Positions 1 through 14,295 are shown, numbered from the stretch's first letter. The stretch is DNA of 64,000 nt from Casuarina equisetifolia (GCA_028551475.1 CM052362.1:18148021-18212020); one strand, 5' to 3'. The notes: generated from the letters alone by a model not told the origin. A program made the numbers and translations.

Positions 1-76
1 GATATTATGCAAATTTTATGGGTTGGGCACGAAGGTTGAAGCCCGTAAACTCGACTGGCTTCAACGCCCAAAACGA

Positions 77-253
77 CGTCGAGCGCCAGATTCCAGCCTC
101 TCCTACCCCCAACATGCACGAAACGAAAGGAAGATAGGACAGGAAGAAAATATCCATCCTTCAACCCGTTCTGTCGCTTTGTCTTCTCGCTCTGGGGGTT
201 TTTGTAGGGCTTATCTAACCTCGGTACTGGCATTAGCTTCAAACGCGCCAACA
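77..253. promoter_or_regulatory. Possible E2F-like sites upstream of RNR2
   Basis: Two GGCGC cores lie on the minus strand, at about 83-88 and 245-250, within 200 bp upstream of the RNR2 start codon. Each resembles the E2F consensus TTTSGCGC with about one mismatch. Plant R2 genes are known to be S-phase regulated through E2F, which is why I note them. The match is short and the transcription start is unknown, so these bases may be in the 5' UTR. Confidence 0.2.
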
Positions 254-269
254 GAGAGACTCGGAAGAG

Positions 270-3200
270 ATGGGGTCTTTGGAAAATGGGCTGGAGAGGA
301 TGACACTTAATGGCAGAGAACATACGGAGGAAGAAGACGAACCAATATTAAAGGAGCAAAACCAGAGGTTTTGTATGTTTCCCATTAGGTACAACGAGCT
401 CTGGGAGATGTACAAGAAGGCCGAAGCCAGTTTTTGGACCGGTACTTCCTCTCTCTTTCTTTCTTAACCCTCTTCTCTTGTTTTACATTTTCTTTCTTCT
501 TCATTACGCTTCCATTCCCATCTCTCTGTGTTACGTGTTCTTTAGTTTGTTTTCTTGAATTTCTTTTTGCAATTCACCGTCATGGGCACCTCTATTTTGA
601 GGCTGATTTTTGGGCTGCTACTGATATGAAAGCATTTTGGATTGGCTTTATAGTTCACATAAGTGTGTGTACGTTGGAGAAGGCTTCTATTTCATTTCTG
701 TTTTCTTTTGATTTTTTTTGAATTTGAAAGCATTAGAATTGGATTTCGGATTTCAGGTTATAAATGATGGTTTTAATTTACTCTTTCTTTGGATTTCGTT
801 TTAATTGTTTCAGTTTTATGGCCGTCTTTTTTCTTTTTTCCCTTTTTAATGTAAGAAGTTGGAAGACTTCGTCGATTTTCCATATCAAAGTTGGATGGGC
901 CTTGAACGCTGCTTTAGATGATTCTTGGAATCTCAGTTGATTCTCTCATATGGACCCTTTTGTCCTTCAACATTTACCAGATAGAAATATACAGTGCTAC
1001 CAATACAAGGTATTTACAATGCTTTTCAGGATAATGTATGGTTTCGCTTGATAGGACTAACCGAATTTGAAATCAATGTTTCGTTGATTGCATATAAAGG
1101 TTCGTGATCTGGTCAGTAACTTTCGGTTACATCATTGGACTTGCTTTTAAAAGCTTTGAGTAGTCCTAAGGCCTATTTGGCTACGATTGTGGTACCAAGT
1201 ATTGCACTAGAATGTATCTTCTCTGCACGAAACTCATGGGAGGCCTTGCTGTCTTGTCCGGCCTTGAGTTAGCCATTATGATTCATTTTGATGTACTGGC
1301 TGAGTTTATGCACACTGTCTATCTGTTTACCTCAGCATATCTAATAACTTTCTGATGGCCTTACAGCTGAGGAGGTTGATCTATCCCAAGATATGAAACA
1401 GTGGGAAGCTCTGTCTGACTCTGAGAAATTTTTCATTAGTCATGTGCTGGCCTTTTTTGCCGCATCTGACGGGATTGTATTGGAGAATTTGGCTGCAAGA
1501 TTTCTCAATGATGTTCAAGTGCCAGAGGTGAGTTTCTTTTTTATACTGCTTTTTAGGTATTATACACAATAGTTTTGTATTGCTTTTTATTCAGCTTTTA
1601 TAAGCGTCATCCTGTTTTTAGTTGTTGGAGCCTATAGCATTGAATGCCGCTTCCTCATTTGCATCTACGCCATGGTTGTTTAAGGTAGTCCAATTGAGAG
1701 AGACCAAAACAAATGAAAAAAAAAAAAAAGAACTTTTAGGAGAGTTTGATGTTTAGTTGATAAATTGTTGAATAGCATTGTTCTTTTCTATCTAATTTGA
1801 GACACAAGTTTTGGTGTTGATCATCATGTATTTCTTCAGGATCAGCAGAGAGCAAAGTACTCTATGGATACTTTTTTTTTTCTTTTTTATTTTTCTTATT
1901 TTCCTACAAAATGAAGGAAGCTTAGGGAAATAAATATGCCATTTAAATGCTTGAGTTTATGATGGTGCTTTGGTATTTTAGACATAAAAAAAACGTTTTG
2001 TAAAAACCTGTCTTCCAGTAATCCCACTTCACCCCCCCCCCCCCCTCCCTCCCAGAATTACAACAAAAAAAAAAAAAGGCCGTGATTTACTCTCATTTTT
2101 CTCTTTCTGTTTTTTAGTGGATGTCACACCATCCTCTTATCTTCCAGATTTGAATTGAAGACTTACCTCAATCACACTTCTTCAATTTATTGCCTGTGCC
2201 AAGTCAAAGGGTGCATTAGCATCAACTTTTGCTCATTATTGGTCATCTAAAACATGGTTTTCATTATTCTTAGGCTAGGGCATTCTACGGATTCCAGATT
2301 GCAATGGAGAATATTCATTCTGGTAGTGCTCTGTAAGTGATTTCTGTGGTTTTCCTTCTAAAACCGAGTATACGCTATCTAAATTAAGTGTGGTCTGCTT
2401 CCTTTTGTCAGAAATGTACAGTTTGCTCCTGGAGACTTATATCAAGGATTCAGAAGAGAAGCATAGATTGTTCAATGCAATTGAAAACATTCCTTGTGTG
2501 GCTAGGAAGGCTAAATGGGCTTTAGATTGGATCCAAAGGTACATATGAATTTTTGATAAATTCTTTGATATCACATACATGCAGAGATTTATTAAAGGAA
2601 CCTCTAAGTGCATTCATGGATTTAAGTGATGTTTTCCAATATTGACTAGAAGGGAAAAAACAACCAAACAAAAAAAATGCTATCAGTCGGCATAAGCTGG
2701 GGATTGAACTTCATACGATCACTCCTGAATGAAATCTAGAGAGTGGGTGGTTTTTATAAATTTTGTCTGTTTTGTCTCATCTATTTCAACCAACCAACAG
2801 GGGATGGGGGCTTCCAGTTTGTGCATTTCAGGAAACTAGATGCAATTGTTTCACTCATACATGTGAACAAGTGTGCTATAATGTTATCATTTAAGCATTT
2901 GAGGGATTTTCCACGTGCAAATTTCAAATAGTGAATTATTGTTTGTACAGTGGAGTAATAATGTGGTTTATATAGGCATAAAAAGAAACGTGTAGAGCGC
3001 CAGATTTCCATAACTTGATCTGCTTCCATACTACGTCATTCTGCATCATGTGCAAGGTAGTCACAGCTTATAACAATTTCTTGTTGTGCATGTTGTGCAG
3101 TTCCACCTCCTTTGCGGACAGACTTGTTGGTTTTGCATGTGTGGAAGGCATCTTCTTCTCAGGAAGGTTGTCTTCATAAGAGATTGTCTTTCTGTGTCAA

Positions 3201-4936
3201 TCTTTGTTCATTTCAAGGCTCATATATGTAATTCTTTCTTTTTTGTGGTTCTCAGCTTCTGTGCCATATTCTGGCTTAAAAAGAGAGGAATGATGCCAGG
3301 TTTGACATTTTCAAATGAGCTTATTTCTAGAGATGAGGGCCTCCATTGTGACTTCGCTTGCCTTCTTTACAGGTTTAACCTATATGTTAACTTTCGCATC
3401 TGATGTTTGCTAGAGTCAAGCTAGGTGTTGCTACATTTAACATTTGAATGAGATAGTAGGTAGAGTTTGAGTTCTCATGATATGCAAAGACATTACTATG
3501 GGAAAGATGCAGGATTCATTTATTATTGCTACTTGCAGTTTGTTGAGGAAGCAATTAAACTGGGAAAAAGTTCATGGCATTATACATGAAGCTGTTGAAA
3601 TTGAGACACAATTTGTGTGCGAGGCTCTCCCATGTGCTTTGATTGGCATGAATTCAGTTCTCATGAGCCAGTACATAAAGTTTGTTGCAGACAGACTTTT
3701 GGTATATTTCCACTAATTTGTTTGTTTCTATCTGATTCCTCTGTAGGGGCTGGGGTTTGGCATTTTTTGTTAAATAATCTTACATTGATTCTTATTTTTT
3801 GTCCTGTTACCAGGTTGCATTAGGGTACCAGAAAAAGTACAATGTAGAAAATCCATTTGATTGGATGGAGTTCATCTCATTGCAGTGAGTATTGATGAAC
3901 ATGGGTTGGTTTGTTCTGATTTCATTCTCTAAATCAAGCAAAGCCATTTGCCGATAGTGCAGATTTGTCTGCCGGTGTCTTTGATCCCCATAATATGGCA
4001 TATACGTATTAGCATCTCAGAAAGCTGTGCTTTCCTTTAAAGTAGGCAGTAACCGTGGAAGGTGCCTTTTTAGAAGCCTTTTACTGCAAAATATTAGTTT
4101 GGATTTTGAAAACCATATGATTTTTGCATTTTGATGTTTGACAAATATTGGTCCTTAACTTATAGCACACTATTGTTAGAAGAGATGAGGTTTGAAAGAT
4201 TAATGTGAGAGAAGTGAATGGTCAGATCTGATGGAAGGATGTGACGAAAGTCTGATTCATTCAGATTGGGCTGGGTACCGACCCACTGGGGTCTGTTTCC
4301 TGTAATTCCCAGTGGCTGGATTGACAGGAATTGGGCTTCAGAAATCATTCTTCAAACCGTCAGCAAGTGTAAGGTCACTGAACTGCTCAAAACTAGCACA
4401 TGCTGTTCAGCCTGTCCGTTTGTGCCTATCCGGTGGTTGGGAAAAACTGAACAGGGAATGTTGGTATTGTTAGCTTCTCAACGCCCACCACTAACCATCT
4501 TACCAATAGGACATTGTTTTTTTACGTACTGTTGTGGGAAAATCAATCAACATCTGTTGGTTTCTAATTAGGTTGTCAAATCTCTTTTTATTTTATTTTT
4601 TTGATCCAGTGGACATTGCTGGTAAAATGAACTTGTTAAGATCTTTTATGGGCCAGCTACATTTTGACTTTTGGTCACTGCATCTGTTCAACGTGGTTAA
4701 CCTATCATAATCTTCTAATAGTTGGTTATAACTTATAATCATACTGTTTATGATAGTCTGTAATAAGATTCCAGCTTGGTTTTAGTTTATTCGTTGATTT
4801 ATTTCTCGTTTGATTGGGCAGAGGAAAGACAAACTTCTTCGAGAGAAGGGTGGGTGAATATCAGAAGGCATCTGTAATGTCAAGCCTTCAAGATGGTGGA
4901 AAGAACTTTGTTTTTAAGCTGGACGAGGACTTCTAG
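270..4936 (+). CDS. RNR2: Ribonucleoside-diphosphate reductase small (R2) subunit
   Basis: Class Ia R2 subunit. It houses the di-iron/tyrosyl-radical centre that lets ribonucleotide reductase make dNTPs, mainly in S phase or after DNA damage. The model has nine exons: 270-441, 1367-1527, 2274-2322, 2412-2538, 3101-3166, 3256-3372, 3539-3701, 3814-3884 and 4822-4936. Total 1041 nt, 346 residues, near the usual plant length of about 330-340. All junctions are GT-AG and keep frame. The visible iron ligands are D in [10 protein letters not shown] and H in MENIHSEMY, E in VEGIFF, and E and H in RDEGLH. The radical tyrosine is the Y of HSEMY. The protein ends FKLDEDF, the conserved tail that docks on the large subunit. 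The first exon encodes the typical [25 protein letters not shown] see no break. Arabidopsis has three paralogues (TSO2, RNR2A, RNR2B); I cannot say which this matches. Confidence 0.93.
2031..2053. repeat. C-rich tract in RNR2 intron 2
   Basis: A run of 14 C (2032-2045) is followed by two CCC groups. The complementary strand is G-rich and could in principle fold as a G-quadruplex. It is intronic, and the length may be unreliable if the assembly came from error-prone reads. Confidence 0.6.
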
Positions 4937-7900
4937 TCATACATCATTGCAATTCCCTAGAGTATCACGGACATGTTGGATCCGGGCATCAAAATTTTGT
5001 TGCTATTATCCTGGTAACATTTCATCAATAGTATACCCCATTCATAAGTCAAAGTCATTATTTCATAATTTGAAATGCCTAAATTCTATTACAAAATAAG
5101 TGTCGGAAAGCCTATAAATGTCATTTCTGCAGTACATCCTGATGTCCTTTTCTTTCCGTGGTCTTCGTGGTTGTCATAGCCAAAGGTTCATTGTATCTAT
5201 GTAGTAAAACTTCATTATCTAAAGATGACCAAAAGATTCTTTGTATCTACGTAGTAAAACTTCATTCTCTAAAGATGGAAAATCTTTGTATCATCATTTT
5301 GTTTGTACCTGGTACTTGCTTCCTTTAACCTTTGTCAATTCTCCAAACGTATTAAGGTGTGGTCATTTTCTGAGGTCTTCCACAGGTGAGACAAGGCCAA
5401 CTCATGTTGCTTCCAGTATTAACTCATTGGTTATCAGTTCTAGCTTTAAGTTGAAGGAACATGGCCTCTCTTATTTTTGGCATGAGTGAAGGGGCATCAA
5501 CAGGAAACGTTCGCAATTCCATTTTAAGCTTTCATTGCTGAAGGAAGTCAGGACTCTGTTTTCAGTTTTAGATGCAAAATTTTTATGTTGGAGTTGTTGA
5601 AATGGCTTGGATTTGAGGTTTCACCATGAGGGGGTTACGTGAGAGATGGTTAATTAACAAACACTAGAGACATAAATTAACCACAAGAGAGAGAGAGACA
5701 CGGAAGTATGGGCTGGCCAACATGAAGTAGGTAGCTTTCACTTTTCACCAACCAGGTAGTGTTCTCTTCCCAGTAATTATGCTGGCTTTCAATCGCTTGC
5801 TAGATAGCAGGACAAAAATAGGAGGACCTGCATTATAAAACCCTGGAAACAGTAAGTTCATTGCGAAGGCTGCAATGATGTCTAGCGAAGAAGGCTTCGT
5901 TGCCCATCTCCAACTACTGTTTTTGGCTACACTAAATAGTCTAGGTGGGGTTTGGTGCTTATATCCATCCACTATGCGCTAAGAAGGTACTAGAAGAGGT
6001 CCCAACAATTTAAATGGAAATAATTTAATGTTCAGTAGAACTGTAGAGACTTCTCTTCAGAAAATACACAGATTGGCATCCAATCTATTTTTTCACATCA
6101 TGAATCTAATTTACTTAAACTTTTCAAAGGAACCTCCTTTGTTGGAGGCCATATATCTCATATTAAAAAAATAAAAAATAAAATTCAGTGATGAAGTTTA
6201 AAGATGAATCTTATAATGAAATTTAAATAAAGAACAAACCTTCATTTCCTTAATCTAAATTTTAAGTTATGCTTTAAATCTTCAACATGTGAACAAAGAG
6301 GCCTTAGGCTTGAAAGCCAATTTTGTGAGTGTGGGTGCATATGTAAAGAAAAAAAAACCTCTTAACATTCTTTAAATTGGATTTTCTAGATTTAGCATAG
6401 TTTTGGGTGGCTACTTTTCATATAGTGTTAGTCTCCACACAGTCTTCCCCTTTCTTTTGTCGCAAGGAACTGGATTCGGTTTTTTTCTGAATAATTGGGG
6501 TGGGTGATGCCTACTTTCTACCCGTTCTGCTTTTGATTTTCAGGTCACCCATGCGGAGGATCCAACTTCAGCCATTTTTGAGTTTATAGCGCCTGCATTA
6601 TAAATCTATGAACAAAAAGAGAAGTTGACATCAGCTTTCTCATATTTTAAGCAGGCTGTACGTGTACTCCACTAAACAATTATGATTGCTTCCCTCGGCC
6701 GTCTTGGGGTTTTGATGGAGAGCATCTTTTTTTTTTTTTTTTTTCCTTTTTTCTTGAAAGGCACCCCTGCACCAATTACCAATCACCAATCACCAATCAC
6801 CAATCACCAATCACCAATCACCAATCACCAATCACCAATCACCAATCACTAATCTAAAGCTGATCATGCAGTGTGGATAACTTCTCACCACATATGCCAA
6901 TTCATGATCTCCCTTAAGCATTCTGATCCTACCTATCACCCTTCAACACCTTCAGATAAGATCGGTACCAACTTGGATCTCCACAAGCTGGAGCTCTTAT
7001 TTGGATGACCAACGCATTTCACCTAATCCACTTTCATGGAAGATTATGCATCGCCATGCAGTGGCGTTGATTCGTAAACTCCTTTTCAAGAGTTCTTTAT
7101 CCGATATACCATAACCACCGCATGGTATTGGTAGGCAGGTAAAGAAAGGGTCGTAGTGCGGAAGAACACCAAGCTTCCACCTTTGCATCAGAACATGCTT
7201 TGACAGTCTTTGTTGTTGCTTCGAAACTTAATTTGATTGCGTAACCCTCTTCCCACCTTCCAACCAGACAGAGAAGGATTGTCCAATTTTGTTCTCAATG
7301 TTTCGGGAGTTGAACCAACCGCTGAGTTGAGGATAAAGTTTTGGGACCCAACATTCGATTTCTGGTTTGAAAGGTAAGCCCCAAATATGTCAAGCCACAA
7401 AGGGTACCATTAAAAAAAAAAGAGGGTGGCAGTGAATAAAAGACAGGCATCCCCAGATAATCATCACCAAAGAAGTTAAGATCAAGCCTGTCATCATCTC
7501 CACCTACCATAACCACTATGACTTTTCTAACACTCTATCCTCCAAAAAATAATAAGAACAATAGAATGTTTAATCAGAAAGCTGGGGAGGATAGTTTAAG
7601 AGTAGCACTAGGCAATGACCAACCCTTTGGACCTTATGACTTTGCTGATCATATGTGGGCCATGCTTTTCTCTATCAGGAGTAGGTAAACCATTGTCTTG
7701 GGTTGCTGATGGTCCCTGACCACAATTTTGTATTGAATCACTGCCCCATATCCCCCTGTCCTCAACTGAAAAAAGTTGTCTTTGGGTACTTTGCGACTAC
7801 TGTGTTCTGCCCATTGTACTTATCCCTGAAAGAAAGATGCCAGGCAACTTGGACTGCAGACCTCCGGCCATGAAGTGTCCTTAAGACCGGATTTCTGCGG

Positions 7901-8694
7901 TGGAGGTTTCTCCAATTGGCATAACAAACCTCGTCAGTTTCTCCATCATAGAGAATTTTTTTTAAAGAAATACCCATCTTTGTAGTTGGCAAGAAAACCT
8001 CCAAAATAATACTTAAATCTCACTACTTTCTCATGCCGTGGTTGACTTCCTAATCAATTATCAATCATTTTACAGCATATTAACCAAAAAGAAAAAGAGT
8101 TCGTGGGGATTTGCTCCCCTACCTTATAACGTTGTAGATTATATTATGGGTTGATAAACTAAGAAAACAGTGAGAGAGGTTTTTTATATGCTAAGAGCAA
8201 AGTTTGTTTCGTTGGATAAAAGTCGTTATTAAGGTTTGAGGGATGTGATGTAGAGTTATTTAAGGAAATTCTGACTAACTTTAAGATTATTTCTTCTAGA
8301 AATATTTATAATTGAAAATAAATATGGGTTTAAAAGTGTTATTAATACGTGAGTTATGAACATGTAATTATGAAAATAGAAAAATTTAAAACATTTAAGT
8401 CGAAGAACAAGAATTATCTAAAATCTCTTGATTTTAGGTCTAAACATACATTGTTTATAATCTCTTAGTTTTAAGTTTGACACTATTATATGTATTTATC
8501 TCTAAAGATTTGATTTGTTGTTCAGATTATATATTTTTCTTGAATATGAGGGGAATGAAATAGCATGTGCCTTTCAGACACAACGTTCGAAAACGCTCTC
8601 ATTTCTGTCTCTCCCAAGAAAACCAACCAGCCAGCCTGCCGAAGACTTGACTCTCCTCCATCTGAATGAAATCTCGACCCAGTTCGACTCGGGA
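4937..8694. other. Intergenic region between RNR2 and the first MED33 gene
   Basis: The first few hundred bases are probably RNR2 3' UTR. An imperfect 50-bp tandem duplication sits at 5191-5280 (both copies share GTAGTAAAACTTCATT). A poly-T run lies at about 6728-6744, just before a 7-bp minisatellite. Several short ORFs occur (for example minus strand 7188-7516 and 7762-8004), but none is long, continuous or recognisable. They could be remnants of a decayed gene or element. The last few hundred bases before 8695 should hold the MED33 promoter and 5' UTR; I saw no decisive TATA box. Confidence 0.6.
6771..6854 (+). repeat. 12-unit ACCAATC minisatellite (CCAAT array)
   Basis: A perfectly phased 7-bp tandem repeat: one ACCAATT, ten exact ACCAATC and one ACTAATC, with no slippage. 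Eleven of the units contain the CCAAT pentamer, so this is a dense array of NF-Y-type core motifs on one strand. It lies about 1.8 kb upstream of the first MED33 start codon and 1.8 kb downstream of the RNR2 stop. Seven bases between cores is too close for simultaneous occupancy, so a regulatory role is only a possibility. Confidence 0.95.
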
Positions 8695-11600
8695 ATGGAG
8701 GCGCCCGTTCAGGATTCTATCTGGGACAGTGTGAGAGAGCTGACCCAAGTGGCCCAGCGGAAAGGCAGTGATCCGTTGCTCTGGGCGTTGCAGTTGTCTT
8801 CCAGTTTGAGCTCGGCGGGAGTGGCTCTGCCCTCCGTCGAGCTCGCGGATGTGTTGGTGTCGTACATTTTCTGGGACAACAACCTTCCCATCCTCTGGAA
8901 GTTCTTGGAGAGGGCGCTGATGCTGAGGATCGTGCCTCCTATGCACGTTCTTGCACTGCTCTCTACCAGGTTTCGTGTCTCTGTTTTCAATGGCCTTCTG
9001 GATTTTTGTTTTGCTTTGGTTTGGTTTTCGGAGGGAGTGTTTCGGGTTTTTTGCTGTCCTAGCAGATCTTCTTTGGTGAGACTATTAAAAAAAACGGGTG
9101 AACTTGTTTGAATCTTTCTGTTTTCTTTTGACTGTATGATTCTTTTTGCACTTTGTGTATCACTTGATGATTCCTGAGGTAGTTTTGATCTGTTTTCTGT
9201 GCTGTGTTTGCTTCCTTCAAAAATGAAGGAAAAGAACGTAGTGACTAAATTCAGAGCGTTAGTTTTTAGTTCTCCGAAAACTAAACATGTAACCCAGCCG
9301 GCGAATTTTCTTAAGCTCAATTAAGCGGAGTTTCTTGAATTCGTGGGTTTTTAATTATCAGAAATTAGATGATAAAGGTGCTGTTTTCTTTATTTTACCC
9401 TCAGGAATCCGGTTCCCTTTTTTTTTTTTCTCCATATTCCCATTGCTCTCTCTCTCTCTCCATTGACTTTGTTCTTTGATCTTTTTGCTAGTACGAGTTC
9501 GTTTTTCTTTTCGGTTATGCGAATCCTCTTGACTGGGTATCTTCTTAAATATCTTTGTCTTCGTAATGAATTATTTCCATTGGAAATTGACCTTTGCGTC
9601 TAGTGCTATATTCAGATTTGCTTAAGAAATGGAAGTGTTTTCTTTGCATTTTGATGGCTCCTTTTTTGTTCAAGATCCAAAGGAAGGCTTGATCAGTATG
9701 TAATATTTCATTTAACATCTTATGTCTTACTGTTGGAGACACTCTTAATTTTTCCTGTTTACACTGCGAAGTGGTTGACTCATCTTCCAACTGTGACAGA
9801 GATAATAGATCCTCACTTAGGAAGTTATTGTGGCCTTGTGGTCCAATATCAGGTTTCTGGGTCCTTCTCATTCGTGGTGGCACATGTTTCCTACAGGGTC
9901 ATTCCAAGTCGACATTCGCAGCCAGCTGCATATAGGCTCTATCTTGAACTCCTTAAGAGACATGCTTTTACACTTAAACATGAGATAAATGGGCTGAATT
10001 ATCCGAAGTGAGTTACATCTATTTTGTGCTTATATATTTATGTTCTGTGTTCATGAGAATCACAGAGCTATTTTTTCTGCTTTTCTCAAGTTGTCAATGT
10101 CATTTTGCTGAGATGAGTATTGCGACCTTGCCTATAATCATTCCTCATGAGGTGGCAGATAATGTTACATCTCATTGCACATCATAAAAAAGTCAAATAT
10201 TGGAAAAGATAAATGTTTAAACTTTGAAATTTATTATAATACATTAACTGATGATTTTCAACTCTTTTTCTAGTGTTAACTGCAGATTTTCAATTCTTTT
10301 TCTAGTGTTGTTCTCGTTTCCACCATGAGGAGTGAGGACTGGCAGTCAGCTTCCATTTGAAACTATTTGCTGGACAGCACTTAAACTTTTGTATTCAAAA
10401 TAAAGTAAGAAGTTTTTTAAAGAATGTCAGTATGCAACATTGAGCCTCCTGCCCCCACCAGGCTACCCAGCCTTCCAACATTGCCACAGATGGCTGTGGA
10501 ATGGAAACAGCATTTGAGATGCTAAATCCGTTGTACATGCTTTTCATTTAGGAAACCATGTTCATGTTAACATTATCTTCCAATTGCTACATCCTATTTT
10601 ATGTGTAGTATCTCTGTGAATTAGTGCTCAATTTTTTACAAGTTTTTATGACAATCTTATAATGGTAACAATAGATCTGCACAAATCAATCATAAATGAA
10701 ATTCTTCTCATTGTATCATAAAGCTTGCTAGTTCATTTAAAGCTGGGAAAACTTTACTGTATGATAAATGTGCCAAAAGTAGGGCCACCTTTTCATTTGC
10801 AGTTTCTAAACTGTTTGCTTCATGCAGGGTCATGAAAACAATAGATGCTGTTCTTAATCTTTCACAGAGATTTGGCATTCCCATCAATGAACCTGGGATT
10901 CTTGTGGTTGAGTTTATCTTTTCAATTGTGTGGCAATTACTTGATGCTACATTGGATGATGAAGGTTTGCTAGAACTTACACCAGAGAAGACATTCACGT
11001 GGACAGCTAAATCTCAAGAAATGGAAATAGATACTCATGATATCTATGATGAGAAAAGGGCTGAACTTCAAGAGAGATTGCGGAATATAAATACTGTGAT
11101 GGCAATTGAGTTAATCGGCCACTTTCTGCAAAATAAAGTAACTTCAAGAATTCTTTCCTTGGCTCGTCGGAACATGTATGTACAATTTCCCCTCTAATAA
11201 GTTGGTTCTCAAACTTTGTACATTTCATGAGTTAAATCAGTGGATAACTGTCCTTATTTAGTCAAGCATTCGATAGAAATTGTTATTTGATTGACCTTTT
11301 TGTACTTCTTCTTCAACATAGCTTTATATTCTGTTAGAAAAGTTTCATAAATGATACCTCTATCTTCCGTATCAGTTTCATAAATTCTGATTAGTTACTC
11401 CATTCAATTTCATTGCCTTGTCATGATTCGTGCATTGTAGGTAATGTCTCTTCAGTAACTGCCTTGCATTCTTTCTTTTTTCTTTTTTTCCCTATTTGGC
11501 ATCTTAATTGGAAGAACGTTCTTGAAAAAAAGTCTTAAGTGGAAGATATTTTGTTGACACACAACCTGCCTTTTCAGGTCCACGCATTGGGTTGACTTCA

Positions 11601-14259
11601 TTCAGCGATTAACGCTGCTTGAAGAAAATTCATCGGCATTAAGAAACTCAAAAACTCTAACTCCTGAGGCTCTTCAACAGTTGACTTCCGATACTCAAAT
11701 AGTCTTGTCCCGAGAATGCAAAACAAGCTCACTACAAAAGTTCCATGCTGTTATGGCTTTTGGATCTCTATCTTCCTCCTCTAGTCCATGCCAAGGAGCT
11801 AGCTGTTCTGCTCTTTGGCTTCCTCTTGATCTTTTATTGGAAGATTTCATGGATGGATATGAAATTAGTGCAGCAAGTGCTATTGAAATAACTAGTGGTA
11901 AAGTCAGATCTTATTATTACTCCTTGAAATGCAATTCTAATTGAAGTATGTTTTATCCATTCTTATGAATTCAATGTCCGTAATAATTGAAAGTTAGAGT
12001 TTCATATGTGCAGGTATAATTAAAACCCTTCAAGCAATAAACGGCACTACCTGGCATGAGACCTTTTTAGGTCTTTGGATAGCAGCTCTTCGTCTCGTTC
12101 AAAGGGTGAGAATTAACTGTAGCTGTACTAAAAAATATTTTTCCTTTCATTTGGTGCACACCAAATTTTCTAGACATTAATATATTCCAGATGATGATTT
12201 GTTATAGCATGTATGACTTCCTACTTTTAGAATTGTCTTTTTCTCCTTAGCATTAGACCTGAATCAAATGGTGATGGTTTTAGAAGTTTGTGTCTGATAT
12301 TTATCATTGAGTTTTCTCTCCCGTCCTAAATTTTCATCAATCTGAAATAATATATTGAAGACTTGCTTTCCACTTACTGAGCTACATTTTGGGGAAAAAG
12401 TGTCTTGGTTGGAAGTGGTTGGAAGTAACCTATTCAATCTTAGAGTGAAGGGATTATGACTATCTAGGTTTCCAGTGTACATCATAGGTAGTTTATTGTA
12501 AGCATGTTATATTGATTGCAATCTCCTTTTTTTTTTTCCTTAAAAAATGTGTTTTTGGCAGGAAAGGGATCCCATTGAGGGCCCTATGCCTCGCCTTGAT
12601 ACTCGCCTTTCCCTTCTATTGTCTATTACAACACTTGTTGTTGCTGATCTCATCGAGGAGGAGGAAAGTGCACTAGTTGATGAAACAGAATGTGGCTCCA
12701 CTGATCACTGGAAAGACAAAAAGGTCTCAGGGAAGCGCCGTGATGATTTGGTCTTGAGCCTGCAGATGCTAGGGGATTATCAGGGATTGTTGACTCCACC
12801 TCAATCTGTTATTGAAGCTGCCAATCAGGCTGCTGCAAAGGCAATGTTTTTTGTCTCAGGCATCAATGTGGGAACTGCATACTTTGAGTGCATCAGTGTG
12901 AAAGACATGCCTATCAACTGCTGTAAGTACTACTTGGTTCTTATTTACTGTCCTTGATTAATGCAAATTACTGGAAAAGTGTGGATCAGCATGGCCATTT
13001 TAAGAACATGGTCTAGGTGTACGTGGTAGTGACTAGTGAGGCCTACTCATGGTGCCCCCATAAAGTACTTGTCACTATGGATGGTATTAAGACCTCTCTT
13101 TTTCAACATATTTTCTTTGCAGTGAGAAATGAATTGATAAGTTAGCCAATTACTGAAATGCTTTAATGAAAGTGATTTATTGGAAGAAGCGGGAAAAAAG
13201 GCAAAAGGAAAGTTAAACTAAACATTCTTCTCAGGTTGGACGCTTAAAACTTTGTAGGCACTATCACCTATTGTTCTATCTGTAGTCTGTTCTTATTCTT
13301 GTTAAACATCAAGATTCTTTCTTAATATTAGTAGCTAGTTTATTTTTGAATTAGTGCTTTCCTTCAGTATTCTTAATTCCATGCGAGTCTTCAAGTTTCT
13401 CTCTGTTTTAATGATTTTCTTGGTGCTGGTTAGTCTTTGTGAAATAGCTGCTAGGTTTTTCTAATTGAAGTCTTATGCTTATTTTTCAGCTGGAAACATG
13501 CGTCACTTGATAGTTGAGGCATGTATTGCCAGAAATCTATTGGACACATTTGCGTACTTTTGGCCAGGTTATGTGAATGGACACATCAATCAAATACCTC
13601 ATAGTGTTCCTGCTCAAGCACCCAGTTGGTCATCATTTATGAAGGGGGCTCCACTTACTCCAGTATTGATTAATGCTTTGGTTTCAACTCCTGCTTCAAG
13701 GTATAACTGCTTGTGTGTTCTAATGTTAATTTATGCAATGCATCTGTATTCCATTTTTCTCTTTGAAACGTTACGTAACAATTTTTTATCTATGATTCAC
13801 CCTGTTGAATTATTCTTTTAAAAGTCTCTCTGCTCCTCAGCTGCCCTCAGTTGACAAACCATGTTGCCCTCAGTACAATTATATTTGGAAACCTTGTATT
13901 CATATGACTTGGTTTTTAAAATGCTTGATCTAGAGGGGTGCCTGAAATTACAAATTATGTATCCTGTCTTGAAACACATGCTGCATGGTGAGTCAGATGG
14001 TTGTTGATTCCAATTGCCTAGTTCATTATTTTTTGAAAATGTGTAACTAGTAATTCTTTCAGCCGTTAACAACTATGAGTCATTTGCCTCATCATTGTTG
14101 GTTGCATATATACATCATCGCTAGGTGCTCAAATTTCAGATTACCTCTATATTTGTTTGAGACTGGCCTGGCCTTCAGTTTCTCGTTTTTCTTCCGTGAA
14201 GCCAGTTATATCAAATGCTCTTTTTTTTGTAAATTTTTCCAACTGTAAATCCACTGAAT

Positions 14260-14295
<36 letters not shown>

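Noticed and set aside
23..310. 95-aa ORF upstream of RNR2
   Set aside because: It overlaps the RNR2 5' region and start codon in another frame and has no recognisable domain.
3539..3701. Apparent frameshift in RNR2 exon 7
   Set aside because: An open alternative frame begins [13 protein letters not shown], but splicing from 3372 to 3539 gives a continuous correct frame (CLLYSLLRKQ), so there is no lesion.
7188..8004. Minus-strand ORFs of 60-80 aa as a receptor-kinase pseudogene
   Set aside because: I could not align them convincingly to any extracellular or kinase domain; no continuous frame.
8599..9320. Minus-strand ORFs of 115 and 203 aa
   Set aside because: They are antisense shadows of the GC-richer MED33 exon 1 and its intron, with no protein-family features.
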